Part shown: positions 9,364 to 18,009 of the stretch, piece after piece
Layout: each line of letters begins with the position of its first letter
Position numbering within the stretch: position 1 is the first letter of the stretch
NCBI RefSeq assembly: GCF_937915125.1
Contig: NZ_CALDMP010000009.1
Location: forward strand, 1-34,073
Direction: 5' to 3'
DNA from: an uncultured Ruminococcus sp.
GTDB lineage: Bacteria; Bacillota; Clostridia; Oscillospirales; Ruminococcaceae
DNA: 34,073 bases
Notes under the pieces: model-generated
Told to the model about the DNA's origin: nothing
Database searches by the model: none
What the model saw: the letters and a program-made list of their open reading frames with translations, nothing else
Translations under genes and position numbers: made by a program

Positions 9364-9410
9364 GAGGTATCCGGAAAAAATACGGAAATCTATTTTTATC
9401 AAGTTTCAAC

Positions 9411-9489
9411 CCCTCAGTCACGGCTTCGCCGTGCCAGCTCCCCTGAAAGAGAAGAGGGACCATTGTGCAACAATGGTGGAGAGGTCATT
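9411..9489. repeat. Small palindromic intergenic repeat (REP/MITE-like)
   Basis: Two perfect hairpins: CACGGC-ttc-GCCGTG (9419-9433) and CCATTGT-gca-ACAATGG (9460-9476), joined by a CCCCT-rich linker and starting with CCCTCAGTCACGG. It fills the uvrC-rsmD gap. From memory, similar modules are common between genes of gut Firmicutes, but only one copy is in this window. It may also help terminate uvrC transcription. Confidence 0.6.
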
Positions 9490-9506
9490 GAAAAAATATG
9501 ATCGGT

Positions 9507-11342
9507 TCACTCCCCTGCCGTCATCTCCTGAATCGCCTGATACAATTGCCCTGCGATTTCCCCATTGACGCCGGCGATCTTCGCCAGTTCCTCCGGCGAT
9601 GCCTTTTGCAAATTCCCCAGGGTCTTGAAGTGCAGCAGCAGCTTCTGGGCTTTTTTCTCGCCGATGCCACGTACTTTTGTCAGTTCCAGCTGATAGGACG
9701 ACTTCGCATGGAGACTGTGCATATACGCAACAGAAAACCGATGCACTTCATCCTGAATCTGTGTCAGCAGATGAAACGCCGCACGATTGGCAGACAGTGA
9801 GATCTCTCCCCCGGTACTGGAAATGGCACGTGTACGGTGCTTCTGATCCTTGACCATACCGAACACCGGAATCGCCAGACCAAATTCCGCCACCACCGGA
9901 GAAATGGTATTCACATGCCCCTGACCGCCGTCCAGCAGAATCAGATCCGGCAGTCGGGAAAACCCTTCCTCATCCTGTGCAAGATAATGATTCAGCCGCC
10001 GGGTGATCGCCTCTTTCATGCAGGCGTAGTCATCCTGTGTCACATGCTCCTTCATGCGAAAACGCTTGTAAGCACGTTTCAGAGGTCTGCCGTTTTCAAA
10101 GACAACCATACCGCAAACCATGGAGGTGGAGGACAGGTTGGAGATATCGTAGGCTTCGATATACTGGGGCGGCTGAGATAATCCCAACGCCTTTCCCAGT
10201 TCCTCCAGCGCCTGGACTTCCTTTCCCGTTCGTCCGAACCGCAGCGCAAGCTCCTCATTGGCGTTATTCCGGGAAAGCTGCACAAACTGGCAGAGCGTCC
10301 CTCGTTGGGGTACAGTCAGGCGTACCCGGCAACCGGCAAAGGTACTGAACAGCTGTTCGTACATCTCCTGATTGGGCAGGGCAAACTCCAGAATGATATT
10401 CTTCGGGATATCGGCACGGTGATGCTCGTAGTACTGAGTCAGGTAGGAATCCATCAGTTCTTCCCGGGAAACGGTTTCCTGAAAGAAAAAGGTTTCCTTG
10501 TCGAAGAGTCGCCGTCCCCGATAGCGGAGAATGGAAATACACTGGGTACCGCTGTGTTCCGCCATGGCAATCACATCCGCCTCTTCCAGTGCGGCATCCA
10601 GTATCTTCTGGGTTTCCCCTGCCTTGGAAACCGCTGCGATACGGTCACGAAGCATTGCTGCACGTTCGAAGTCCAGTTCCTCAGCGGCACGCTCCATCTC
10701 CTCCTGCATCCGCTTTACGGAATCGGCACTGCCCATGCGAATATAATCCTTCGCCTGGGCAATGATCTCCCCATAGCTTTCCTGCGAAATATTCCCACGG
10801 CATACGCCCATGCACTGCTTGATATGATAATTCAGGCAGGGACGTGTTTTTTTGAAATCCTGGGGAAATTTCTTGTGACAGGTAGGCAGTCGGAATACAC
10901 GGTTTGTCTCCCGTGCAGTTTCCCGGGTAATAAATCCGCTCATATAGGGACCCAGATACTCCCCCGGCTTTTTCTTGTTTTTCTCTGGGGTCAGCCGGGG
11001 ATAGGGTTCATCCGAAAAGCAAAGATAGCTGTATCCCTTGTCATCCTTCAGGAGGATGTTATACTTGGGCTGGTGCTGTTTGATCAAGCTGCATTCCAGC
11101 ACCAGAGCTTCATATTCCGAGTCGGTGACAATAAAATCGTAATCATACACATGCTCCACCATACTCGCAACCTTTGGGGTATGGTCGGCTGATTCCCGAA
11201 AATAACTTGTCACACGATTTTTCAGATTCTTGGCTTTTCCGATGTAAATAATCTCATTCTTTTGGTTTTTCATGAGATAAACACCCGGAGACGCTGTCAG
11301 TTTTGCTGTTTTTGCCCGCAATTCAGGTAAACGACAATTCAT
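9507..11342 (-). CDS. uvrC: UvrABC nucleotide excision repair endonuclease subunit C
   Basis: UvrC makes both incisions around a lesion handed over by UvrA-UvrB. The 611-residue protein has the N-terminal GIY-YIG nuclease (SPGVYLM then IIYIGKAKNLKNRVTSYF, about 18-48), a cysteine cluster (CHKKF, RPCLNYHIKQCMGVC, about 155-183), the UvrB-binding UVR motif EEMERAAEELDFERAAMLRD (about 214-233), an RNase H-like C-terminal nuclease (EAYDISNLSS, LPDLILLDGGQGHVN) and tandem helix-hairpin-helix motifs (KVRGIGEKKAQKLL, IAGVNGEIAGQL). Complete and of usual length. GGAGG sits 6 nt before the ATG. It is separated from the upstream purD by a MITE-like element. Confidence 0.98.
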   Translation of the reverse strand: MNCRLPELRAKTAKLTASPGVYLMKNQKNEIIYIGKAKNLKNRVTSYFRESADHTPKVASMVEHVYDYDFIVTDSEYEALVLECSLIKQHQPKYNILLKDDKGYSYLCFSDEPYPRLTPEKNKKKPGEYLGPYMSGFITRETARETNRVFRLPTCHKKFPQDFKKTRPCLNYHIKQCMGVCRGNISQESYGEIIAQAKDYIRMGSADSVKRMQEEMERAAEELDFERAAMLRDRIAAVSKAGETQKILDAALEEADVIAMAEHSGTQCISILRYRGRRLFDKETFFFQETVSREELMDSYLTQYYEHHRADIPKNIILEFALPNQEMYEQLFSTFAGCRVRLTVPQRGTLCQFVQLSRNNANEELALRFGRTGKEVQALEELGKALGLSQPPQYIEAYDISNLSSTSMVCGMVVFENGRPLKRAYKRFRMKEHVTQDDYACMKEAITRRLNHYLAQDEEGFSRLPDLILLDGGQGHVNTISPVVAEFGLAIPVFGMVKDQKHRTRAISSTGGEISLSANRAAFHLLTQIQDEVHRFSVAYMHSLHAKSSYQLELTKVRGIGEKKAQKLLLHFKTLGNLQKASPEELAKIAGVNGEIAGQLYQAIQEMTAGE

Positions 11343-11370
11343 ACAACGCCTCCGGGTGTCAATGTTTCAC

Positions 11371-11543
11371 ATAAGGTCACCTCTAAAAACCCGCTCACCT
11401 GTCATCTGCGACGCATCTTTACGCCATCTTCCCTTGGGAAAAAACTTGAAATACATCGAGTATTCCCGCATTTTTTCCCAAGGGGATCTGTCGAAAATCT
11501 GCACCGCATCTGACGGATTCGAGGTTTTTAGAGATGCCCATAA
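11371..11543. mobile_element. MITE-like element with terminal inverted repeats and apparent ATAA target duplication
   Basis: The 165-bp core 11375-11539 starts GGTCACCTCTAAAAACC and ends with the inverted counterpart GGTTTTTAGAGATGCCC, 15 of 17 positions pairing. An inner inverted repeat (11429-11444 against 11471-11486) pairs 15 of 16 bases around a 26-nt centre. ATAA flanks both sides (11371-11374 and 11540-11543), as expected for a 4-bp target duplication. No ORF is inside, so it would depend on a transposase encoded elsewhere. It lies between uvrC and purD. Confidence 0.7.
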
Positions 11544-11547
11544 TTCG

Positions 11548-12828
11548 TTAGGATAAAGCCTTTAATGCACGCTGACCGATATCGTTCCGATAATGTGCAT
11601 CCTGGAACGAAATGGTCTTTACGCCGGCATATGCCGTTTCCAGTGCCTGAGGCAGTGTCTCCGCCGTAGCAGTCACGCCCAGCACACGGCCGCCGGATGT
11701 GAGGATCTGTTCCCCATCCAGTTTCGTGCCTGCATGGTAAACAAAGCAGCTATTGATCTGACCATTTTCATCCAGTCCGGAAATGGGCAGACCAGTGGCA
11801 TACTTCTTGGGATAGCCGCCGCTTGCCATAACAACGCAGGCTGCACAGCCCTGTTTCCACTGAATCTCCAGCTGGTCAAGGGTACCGTTCCAGATCGCCA
11901 GAATGATGTCCACCAGATCTGTCTCCAGCAGCGGCAGAACTACCTGTGTCTCCGGGTCGCCGAACCGGCAGTTATACTCAATGACCTTAGGCCCCTTGGG
12001 GGTCAGCATCAGTCCGAAGTAGAGACAGCCCTGGAACGGTCTGCCCTCTGCCTGCATTGCCTGAATGGTGGGCAGGAAGATGGTATCCATGCACTGCTGT
12101 GCCACTTCCGGCGTATAATAGGGATTCGGTGCCACCGTTCCCATACCGCCGGTATTAGGACCCATATCGCCGTCCAGCGCACGCTTGTGATCCATGGAAG
12201 AAACCATGGGCTTTACAGTCTTTCCGTCAGTGAAGCTGAGGACGGATACCTCCGGCCCTGTCAGGAATTCCTCAATGACGATCTGAGAACCGCTTTCGCC
12301 GAAGATCTTGTCCTCCATAATGGAAGAGATGGCAGCGAATGCCTCTTCCTCATTCTGTGCAATGACAACGCCCTTGCCCAGTGCAAGACCGTCTGCCTTG
12401 ATAACGGTAGGATATTCGTTCTTTTCCCGGAGATATGCCTGTGCCTCCTCCGGCTTGCGGAACACCCGGTACTCCGCAGTGGGGATGTGATATTTCTGCA
12501 TGAGTTCCTTGGAGAACACCTTGCTGCCCTCCAGGATCGCTGCATTTTTCTTGGGGCCGAAGGTCATGAAGCCCTCTGCCTGCATAGCATCTGCCATGCC
12601 CATTACCAGGGGATCGTCCGGTGCCACAAAGACCAGATCCACTGCCAGTTCCTTTGCCAGTGCCACCATGCCGTCAATATCCGTTGCCTTTACCGGAAAG
12701 CACTTGGCATACTTGGCAATGCCGCCGTTGCCCGGTGCGCAGTACAGTGCATCTACCTTGGCACTTTCTGCAAGCTTCATGACAATGGCATGCTCACGGC
12801 CGCCGCCGCCCACAACTAAAATTTTCAT
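11548..12828 (-). CDS. purD: Phosphoribosylamine-glycine ligase (GAR synthetase)
   Basis: PurD joins glycine to phosphoribosylamine with ATP, the second step of purine synthesis. The 426-residue ATP-grasp protein starts MKILVVGGGGREHAIVMKLA, has the ATP-binding EYPTVIKADGLALGKGVVIA (about 138-157), the PNPYYTPEVAQQ stretch, and the metal-binding VIEYNCRFGDPETQVVLPL near residue 290. Usual length and complete. It is the last gene of the purine operon, 18 nt after the AICAR transformylase, with AGGAGG 8 nt before its ATG. Confidence 0.97.
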   Translation of the reverse strand: MKILVVGGGGREHAIVMKLAESAKVDALYCAPGNGGIAKYAKCFPVKATDIDGMVALAKELAVDLVFVAPDDPLVMGMADAMQAEGFMTFGPKKNAAILEGSKVFSKELMQKYHIPTAEYRVFRKPEEAQAYLREKNEYPTVIKADGLALGKGVVIAQNEEEAFAAISSIMEDKIFGESGSQIVIEEFLTGPEVSVLSFTDGKTVKPMVSSMDHKRALDGDMGPNTGGMGTVAPNPYYTPEVAQQCMDTIFLPTIQAMQAEGRPFQGCLYFGLMLTPKGPKVIEYNCRFGDPETQVVLPLLETDLVDIILAIWNGTLDQLEIQWKQGCAACVVMASGGYPKKYATGLPISGLDENGQINSCFVYHAGTKLDGEQILTSGGRVLGVTATAETLPQALETAYAGVKTISFQDAHYRNDIGQRALKALS

Positions 12829-12846
12829 GGATACTGCCTCCTGTCA

Positions 12847-14028
12847 TTAGTGGTGGAACAGACGGATGCCTGTAAATGCCATTGCCATATTGTACTTATT
12901 GCAGGTTGCAATGACATGGTCGTCACGGATGGAACCGCCCGGCTCTGCAATATAGCGTACACCGCTCTTGTGGGCACGCTCGATGTTGTCACCGAAGGGG
13001 AAGAATGCGTCAGAGCCAAGGCATACATCCGTATTCTGTGCCAGCCATGCCTGCTGTTCTTCCTTGGTGAACACTTCTGGCTTTACCTTGAAGATATTTT
13101 CCCATGCGCCGTCTGCCAGCACGTCCATATACTCGTCAGAAATATACACATCAATGGCATTGTCACGATCCGGACGGCGGATACCGTCAACGAACTGGAG
13201 TCCCATTACCTTGGGATGCTGACGGAGCCACCAGATATCTGCCTTGTTGCCGGCAAGACGTGTGCAGTGAATACGGGACTGCTGACCAGCGCCAATACCG
13301 ATTGCCTGACCGTCCTTGACGTAGCAGACAGAGTTGGACTGGGTATATTTCAGAGTGATCAGGGAGATCAGCAGGTCTCTCTGATACGCCTCAGGGATTT
13401 CCTTGTTGTCGGTGACAATATTGGACAGCATTTCCTTGTCGATGTTCAGGAAGTTGTGTCCCTGTTCGAAAGTCACGCCGAATACCTGCTTGCGCTCCAG
13501 CTCTGCCGGTACATATGCCGGGTCGATCTGGATGATATTATAGGTGCCCTTGCGCTTGGACTTCAGGATCTCCAGTGCCTCCGGCGCATAGCCCGGTGCA
13601 ATGATACCATCCGAAACTTCACGCTGGATCATCTTTGCTGTGGGTACATCGCAGACGTCAGACAGGGCAATAAAATCCCCGTAAGAGGACATACGGTCAG
13701 CACCACGGGCACGTGCATAGGCACATGCCAGAGGAGACAGCTCGCCCAGATCGTCTACAAAGTAGATCTTTTTCAGAGTATCCGACAGGGGTGTGCCTAC
13801 CGCAGCACCAGCAGGAGAAACATGCTTGAAGGAAGTCGCAGCGCACATGCCGGTAGCCGCTTTCAGCTCCGAAACCAGCTGCCAACCGTTGAATGCGTCC
13901 AGCAGGTTGATATAGCCGGGCTTGCCGTTCAGCACGGTAATGGGAAGATCACTTCCATCCTCCATATAGATACGGGACGGCTTCTGATTGGGATTACAGC
14001 CGTATTTTAACTGCATTTCATTGGACAT
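12847..14028 (-). CDS. purH: Stand-alone AICAR formyltransferase (PurH transformylase domain)
   Basis: This enzyme transfers the formyl group of 10-formyl-tetrahydrofolate to AICAR, giving FAICAR, the ninth step of purine synthesis. The 393-residue protein covers only the transformylase half of usual bifunctional PurH: LKYGCNPNQKPSRIY at the start, catalytic Lys68-His69 in ATSFKHVSPAGAA, LKYTQSNSVCYVKDGQAIGIGAGQQSR, and SDAFFPFGDNIERAHKSGV near the end. No N-terminal MGS-like cyclohydrolase domain is present; that activity is supplied by the PurO-type gene directly upstream. It belongs to a known short AICAR transformylase subfamily. Its AAGGAGG site overlaps the stop codon of the preceding gene, so the two are translationally linked. 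Confidence 0.95.
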   Translation of the reverse strand: MSNEMQLKYGCNPNQKPSRIYMEDGSDLPITVLNGKPGYINLLDAFNGWQLVSELKAATGMCAATSFKHVSPAGAAVGTPLSDTLKKIYFVDDLGELSPLACAYARARGADRMSSYGDFIALSDVCDVPTAKMIQREVSDGIIAPGYAPEALEILKSKRKGTYNIIQIDPAYVPAELERKQVFGVTFEQGHNFLNIDKEMLSNIVTDNKEIPEAYQRDLLISLITLKYTQSNSVCYVKDGQAIGIGAGQQSRIHCTRLAGNKADIWWLRQHPKVMGLQFVDGIRRPDRDNAIDVYISDEYMDVLADGAWENIFKVKPEVFTKEEQQAWLAQNTDVCLGSDAFFPFGDNIERAHKSGVRYIAEPGGSIRDDHVIATCNKYNMAMAFTGIRLFHH

Positions 14029-14040
14029 AAGAGATCCTCC

Positions 14041-14754
14041 TTATTGGTTCTTGTTCACGATTCTTGTTTCCGTCTGCTTGGTTTTCAGGTCAATGTAGCG
14101 AACGAACAGGGAGACCTTGTTCTCCGGGTTCAGGCTGTTCCAGAGCATCTCTGTGAATGTGTCAATATCTCCGGAAATAGCAACCTTCTGGGGTTCGCCG
14201 GAAAAGCTGGGCAGCGGATTGCCGTCGCCCTCGTAGGTGTGGATAAAGTGTCCCACGCCTGCAAGGGGATTGCCATAGGCAAATGTATATCTCTGACAGG
14301 AGGAAGGATCACCATCTGCACTCTTCAGAATGGAAAGGGCATAGGAAAATCCGTTGTTGGTCTGGTCAATGAGACCGGAGATGCGAGGGGTATAATTGGG
14401 AGCATCCGGCTCGAATTCCCGGGTACGCAGGGATTCCTCAAAGGTCTTGCCTGCCTGCATGAGATCATAGACCGTATCTGTCTGGTCGCCGTTCGTGACG
14501 ATGGTATAATCTCCCAGAACACGCACCGGTGCATAGATGATCAGGCTGGGATCCACCATCTTGGACGGGTCAAACGCCTGGGTGCGGATACCTGCGCCGT
14601 CCTCAACAAAGACACGATTCCGGCTGTTTTCGCTTCTTCCCATAATAAAGTATGCAGAAACTGCAAAATTCCCGTCCTCGGAACGTCCCAGGACAATACC
14701 TCTGCCCGGATAGGAATTCTGCTGCAATTCCTGCTGCAATGATGCCATTTTCAT
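14041..14754 (-). CDS. purO: IMP cyclohydrolase, PurO (archaeal) type
   Basis: Closes the ring of FAICAR to IMP, the last step of de novo synthesis. The 237-residue protein matches the PurO-type IMP cyclohydrolase family rather than the MGS-like PurH domain: YPGRGIVLGRSEDGNFAVSAYFIMGRSENSRNRVF near the N-terminus is the family's entry motif (in two parts), followed by DPSLIIYAPVR, TNGDQTDT and FTEMLWNSLNPENK. I use the ATG at 14754, because AGGAGG lies 6 nt before it; the longer ORF would start inside purN and add residues unlike the family. It sits between purN and the transformylase gene, which together replace bifunctional PurH. Family assignment is from motif recognition and order. Confidence 0.88.
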   Translation of the reverse strand: MKMASLQQELQQNSYPGRGIVLGRSEDGNFAVSAYFIMGRSENSRNRVFVEDGAGIRTQAFDPSKMVDPSLIIYAPVRVLGDYTIVTNGDQTDTVYDLMQAGKTFEESLRTREFEPDAPNYTPRISGLIDQTNNGFSYALSILKSADGDPSSCQRYTFAYGNPLAGVGHFIHTYEGDGNPLPSFSGEPQKVAISGDIDTFTEMLWNSLNPENKVSLFVRYIDLKTKQTETRIVNKNQ

Positions 14755-14782
14755 AGTTCTCCTCCTGCTTATATTTCCAGGA

Positions 14783-15409
14783 TCAACCTTTGATCCATAC
14801 TGTTTTTCCTTTGACTTCCAGTCTGCCATCGCAGAACAGGCTCACCGCCTGGGGCAGGATCACCCACTCTGCTTCCTGCATGACACGCTTTTGCAGCGTT
14901 TCCGGCGTATCACCGGGCTGCACAGCAACGGGCTTCTGCAGAATAATGGGACCGTCGTCGGCAACTTCGTTGACAAAATGTACCGTAGCACCTGTATATT
15001 TCACGCCCCGTTCCAGCGCTGCCTCATGTACCCGGAGTCCATAATAGCCGGGGCCGCAGAACGACGGAATGAGGGACGGGTGCACGTTGATGATCTGATT
15101 CCGATAGGCGTGGATCACAGCCTCGTCCAGAATGGTCATGAATCCGGCGAGGACAATAAGATCTGCATATTCCTGGAAGAGTGCTTCCAGAAGTGCCTTG
15201 GTATAGATTTCCCTGGACGGGAACTCCCTTGGCACGATCACCCGGGTACCGATTCCGTTTTCCTTTGCCCGCACCAATGCATAGGCATCGGGATTGGAAG
15301 AAATGACACAGGTAATACGTCCGTTGGGAATCATGCCCTGCTTCTGGGCATCGATCAGTGCTTGGAGATTGGTTCCGCCGCCGGAAACCAGCACAACTAT
15401 ATTTTTCAT
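14783..15409 (-). CDS. purN: Phosphoribosylglycinamide formyltransferase (PurN)
   Basis: PurN formylates GAR using 10-formyl-tetrahydrofolate, the third purine step. The 208-residue protein has the N-terminal phosphate-binding VLVSGGGTNLQALID, the catalytic Asn108 and His110 in IINVHPSLIPSF, the GPGYYGLRVHEAAL segment and the catalytic Asp near 151 in HFVNEVADDGPII. Complete, single-domain, of usual length. It lies 19 nt after purM and has a GGAGAGAGG-type site upstream. The tail overlaps nothing once the correct IMP cyclohydrolase start is used. Confidence 0.97.
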   Translation of the reverse strand: MKNIVVLVSGGGTNLQALIDAQKQGMIPNGRITCVISSNPDAYALVRAKENGIGTRVIVPREFPSREIYTKALLEALFQEYADLIVLAGFMTILDEAVIHAYRNQIINVHPSLIPSFCGPGYYGLRVHEAALERGVKYTGATVHFVNEVADDGPIILQKPVAVQPGDTPETLQKRVMQEAEWVILPQAVSLFCDGRLEVKGKTVWIKG

Positions 15410-15428
15410 ATCCGCTACGCCTCTCTCC

Positions 15429-16463
15429 TTATTTCAGGATCACGCCTTCGTCGGATTCCACCAGTTCACCCAGTACATAGGCATTCTCCCCTGCTTCGTT
15501 CAGGATCCGTACTGCACGGTCAGCGTCCTCAGCGGCAACGCAGACCATCATGCCTACGCCCATATTGAAGGTGTTGAACATGTCGTGCTCCGGAATCTTG
15601 CCGGTCTTTGCGATGAGATCGAAGATCGGAAGTACCTGCACATTGCTGCGGCTGATCTTTGCAGACAGACCTTTTTTCAGGGCACGGGGAATATTCTCAT
15701 AGAAGCCGCCGCCGGTAATGTGGGCAATGGACTTCACCGGCACTTCCTGCAACAGTGCCTGGATGGCATTCACATAGATCTTTGTGGGAGTCAGCAGGCA
15801 TTCGCCCAGAGTCGTTCCCAGATCCGGGAAATACCGTGCCAGATTCTGGCTGTTTACTGTGAATACATTACGAATCAGGGAGTAGCCGTTGGAGTGTACG
15901 CCGCTGGACTGCAGTGCGATGAGCACATCCCCTGCCTTCTGGGTATCCGAATTCAGGATCTTGCTGCGGTCTACTACGCCCACTGCGAAGCCAGCAACGT
16001 CATATTCATCCTCAGGATAGAAGCCGGGCATTTCTGCGGTCTCGCCGCCCACCAGGGCGCAACCTGCCTGTACACAGCCCTCAGCCACGCCGGATACGAT
16101 ATCCGCAACCTTTTCCGGAATATTTTTGCCAAGAGCAATATAGTCCAGGAAGAACTGGGGCTTTGCGCCGCAGCAGATGATATCGTTCACGCACATTGCC
16201 ACGCAGTCGATACCGATGGTGTTGTGTTTGTCCATGAGAAAGGCGATTTTCAGCTTAGTCCCCACGCCGTCTGTACCGGAAACCAGTACCGGCTGCTGCA
16301 TTCCTGCCACATCCAGTGCATACAGACCGCCGAAGCCGCCGATATCTGTCAGAACATTTTCTGTCATGGTTCTGGCAATGTGAGACTTCATCAATGCGAC
16401 TGCCTTGTAACCGGCAGTGACATCTACGCCTGCCTTTTTATAGCTTTCCGAATAGCTTTCCAT
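15429..16463 (-). CDS. purM: Phosphoribosylformylglycinamidine cyclo-ligase (AIR synthetase)
   Basis: PurM converts FGAM to aminoimidazole ribotide with ATP, the fifth purine step. The 344-residue protein starts SYSESYKKAGVDVTAGYKAV, followed by the signature VSGTDGVGTKLKIAFLM (about 61-77), IGIDCVAMCVNDIICCGAKPQFFLDYIA and the VGGETAEMPGFY loop, and ends with the C-terminal AIRS domain (HITGGGFYENIPRAL, FNMGVGMMVCVA). Complete and of usual length. GGAGGT lies 9 nt before the ATG. A short repeat-like element (16490-16564) separates it from purF, the only wide gap inside the purine operon. Confidence 0.98.
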   Translation of the reverse strand: MESYSESYKKAGVDVTAGYKAVALMKSHIARTMTENVLTDIGGFGGLYALDVAGMQQPVLVSGTDGVGTKLKIAFLMDKHNTIGIDCVAMCVNDIICCGAKPQFFLDYIALGKNIPEKVADIVSGVAEGCVQAGCALVGGETAEMPGFYPEDEYDVAGFAVGVVDRSKILNSDTQKAGDVLIALQSSGVHSNGYSLIRNVFTVNSQNLARYFPDLGTTLGECLLTPTKIYVNAIQALLQEVPVKSIAHITGGGFYENIPRALKKGLSAKISRSNVQVLPIFDLIAKTGKIPEHDMFNTFNMGVGMMVCVAAEDADRAVRILNEAGENAYVLGELVESDEGVILK

Positions 16464-16485
16464 TTATGTTATACCTCCGTGTTTC

Positions 16486-16568
16486 AGTTGGTCACCTCTG
16501 AGCCTCCGCTCACCCGTCATCTGCTGCGCATCTGACTGACGATTCGGAGTATCCAGACATGTCCAGTT
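16486..16568. repeat. Short MITE-like element in the purF-purM gap
   Basis: The stretch 16490-16564 starts GGTCACCTCTGAGCCTCCGC, closely like the start of the element at 11375 (shared GGTCACCTCT, CGCTCACC, GTCATCTGC and GCGCATCT-like blocks). Its other end, read inverted, begins GGACATGTCTGGATACTCCG and pairs partly with the start. AGTT flanks both sides (16486-16489, 16565-16568), a possible target duplication. It appears to be a shortened or diverged relative of the larger element. Confidence 0.55.
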
Positions 16569-16569
16569 G

Positions 16570-18009
16570 TTATTCGCCGATCTTCTTTTCAAATTTATCC
16601 TTGGGCATTTCCTTGGGCACCTCGATGGGATACTCCCCGGTAAAGCATGCCGTACAGAAGCCCGGCTGGGGGGTCATATCCGGCGAGGTCAGAGACTGCA
16701 CACCCTGAATGCTCAGATAGCCCAGGGTATCTGCGCCGATGTGCTCGCAAATTTCGGGAATTGTCATCTGACAGGCGATCAGATTATCCTTGCTGTCGAT
16801 ATCCGTGCCGAAATAGCAGGGATTCGTAAAGGGCGGGCAGGAAATACGCATATGCACTTCCTTTGCGCCAGCCTCCCGCAGCAGATTCACGATACGTTTA
16901 CAGGTCGTACCACGCACGATGCTGTCGTCCACCAGGATGACACGCTTTCCGGCAACGACGCTTTTCACCACGTTCAGCTTGATCCGGACAGAATTCGTCC
17001 GCATTTTCTGAGAGGGCTGGATGAATGTGCGTCCCACATAGCGATTCTTCACAAATCCCACTTCATATGGAATACCCGATGCCTGGGACAGACCCAGTGC
17101 AGCATCCAGACCGCTGTCCGGCACGCCGATCACCACATCTGCCTCTACGGGATGCTCTTTCCAGAGAATTTTTCCTGCACGAATCCGGGCATCATGGACA
17201 CAGCATCCCTCCACCACGGAATCCGGCCGTGCGAAATAGACATATTCAAATACGCAGAGAGAGGGTTTCTGACCGCAATGGGTGCGGATGGAACGGATAT
17301 TTTCGCCGTCCACAACAACGATTTCTCCCGGCTCCAGATCACGGTCAAACGCCGCATCCACGCTGTCCAGCGCACAGCTTTCCGATGCAAACACAACGCT
17401 GCCGTCCTTGCAGTGTCCCATGCAAAGGGGACGGAAACCATTGGGGTCACGTGCAGCGATCAGTTTCTGGGGCGACATGACCACCAGAGAATATGCGCCT
17501 TTCAGATCGTACATGGCATATTCCACAGCTTCTTCAATGGATGACCGTTTCAGCCGCTGTTCTGTCACTGCATAAGAAATGACTTCTGTATCATTGGTGG
17601 TGTGAAAAATTGCACCCTGCAGCTCATACTTTTTCCGCAGGGCATGTGCATTGACCAGATTTCCATTATGTGCAATGGACATGGGTCCCTTCACATGGCG
17701 TACTACGATAGGCTGGGCATTGGAGCGGCTGGGCTTTCCGGTGGTGGAATAACGCACATGCCCGATGGAAATATTCCCTTGTCCGAGCTTTTCCATCTGA
17801 CTTTGATTGAACACCTCCGGGACAAGTCCCAGATCCTTATGATGGGAGAAAACACCCCGATCATTTACCACAATGCCGCAGCTTTCCTGTCCACGGTGCT
17901 GAAGCGCATAAAGCGCAGCATATGTCATCGCTGCCACATCCGTGATCTGCGGAGAATATATGCCGAAAACACCGCATTCCTCATGCAGTCCTGTCATCAA
18001 TTCAATCAT
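16570..18009 (-). CDS. purF: Amidophosphoribosyltransferase (PurF)
   Basis: PurF makes phosphoribosylamine from PRPP and glutamine, the committed step of purine synthesis. The protein starts MIELMTGLHEE, an 11-residue propeptide of the same length as in Bacillus PurF, cleaved to expose catalytic Cys12 in ECGVFGIY. Glutaminase residues are intact (HVRYSTTGKP, IAHNGNLVN, TTNDTEV). The PRPP loop is VILVDDSIVRGTTC. Cysteines at SLCVFEYVYF, CPPFTNPCYFG and FCTACFTG fit the 4Fe-4S cluster of this class. Start: the ATG at 18009 overlaps the paralogue's stop as ATGA and has GGAAGGGA just before it; an upstream in-frame start is not needed. 479 residues. Confidence 0.97.
   Translation of the reverse strand: MIELMTGLHEECGVFGIYSPQITDVAAMTYAALYALQHRGQESCGIVVNDRGVFSHHKDLGLVPEVFNQSQMEKLGQGNISIGHVRYSTTGKPSRSNAQPIVVRHVKGPMSIAHNGNLVNAHALRKKYELQGAIFHTTNDTEVISYAVTEQRLKRSSIEEAVEYAMYDLKGAYSLVVMSPQKLIAARDPNGFRPLCMGHCKDGSVVFASESCALDSVDAAFDRDLEPGEIVVVDGENIRSIRTHCGQKPSLCVFEYVYFARPDSVVEGCCVHDARIRAGKILWKEHPVEADVVIGVPDSGLDAALGLSQASGIPYEVGFVKNRYVGRTFIQPSQKMRTNSVRIKLNVVKSVVAGKRVILVDDSIVRGTTCKRIVNLLREAGAKEVHMRISCPPFTNPCYFGTDIDSKDNLIACQMTIPEICEHIGADTLGYLSIQGVQSLTSPDMTPQPGFCTACFTGEYPIEVPKEMPKDKFEKKIGE

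Noticed and set aside
12850..14010. 386-codon plus-strand frame opposite the AICAR transformylase gene
   Set aside because: Antisense shadow of a well-conserved enzyme; the product resembles nothing and lacks a start signal.
14755..14829. N-terminal extension of the IMP cyclohydrolase starting MADWKSKEKQYGS, similar in look to the PurC start MADWKKTEQLYEG
   Set aside because: These codons overlap the purN end, and AGGAGG sits just before the later ATG at 14754; the likeness is most easily chance.
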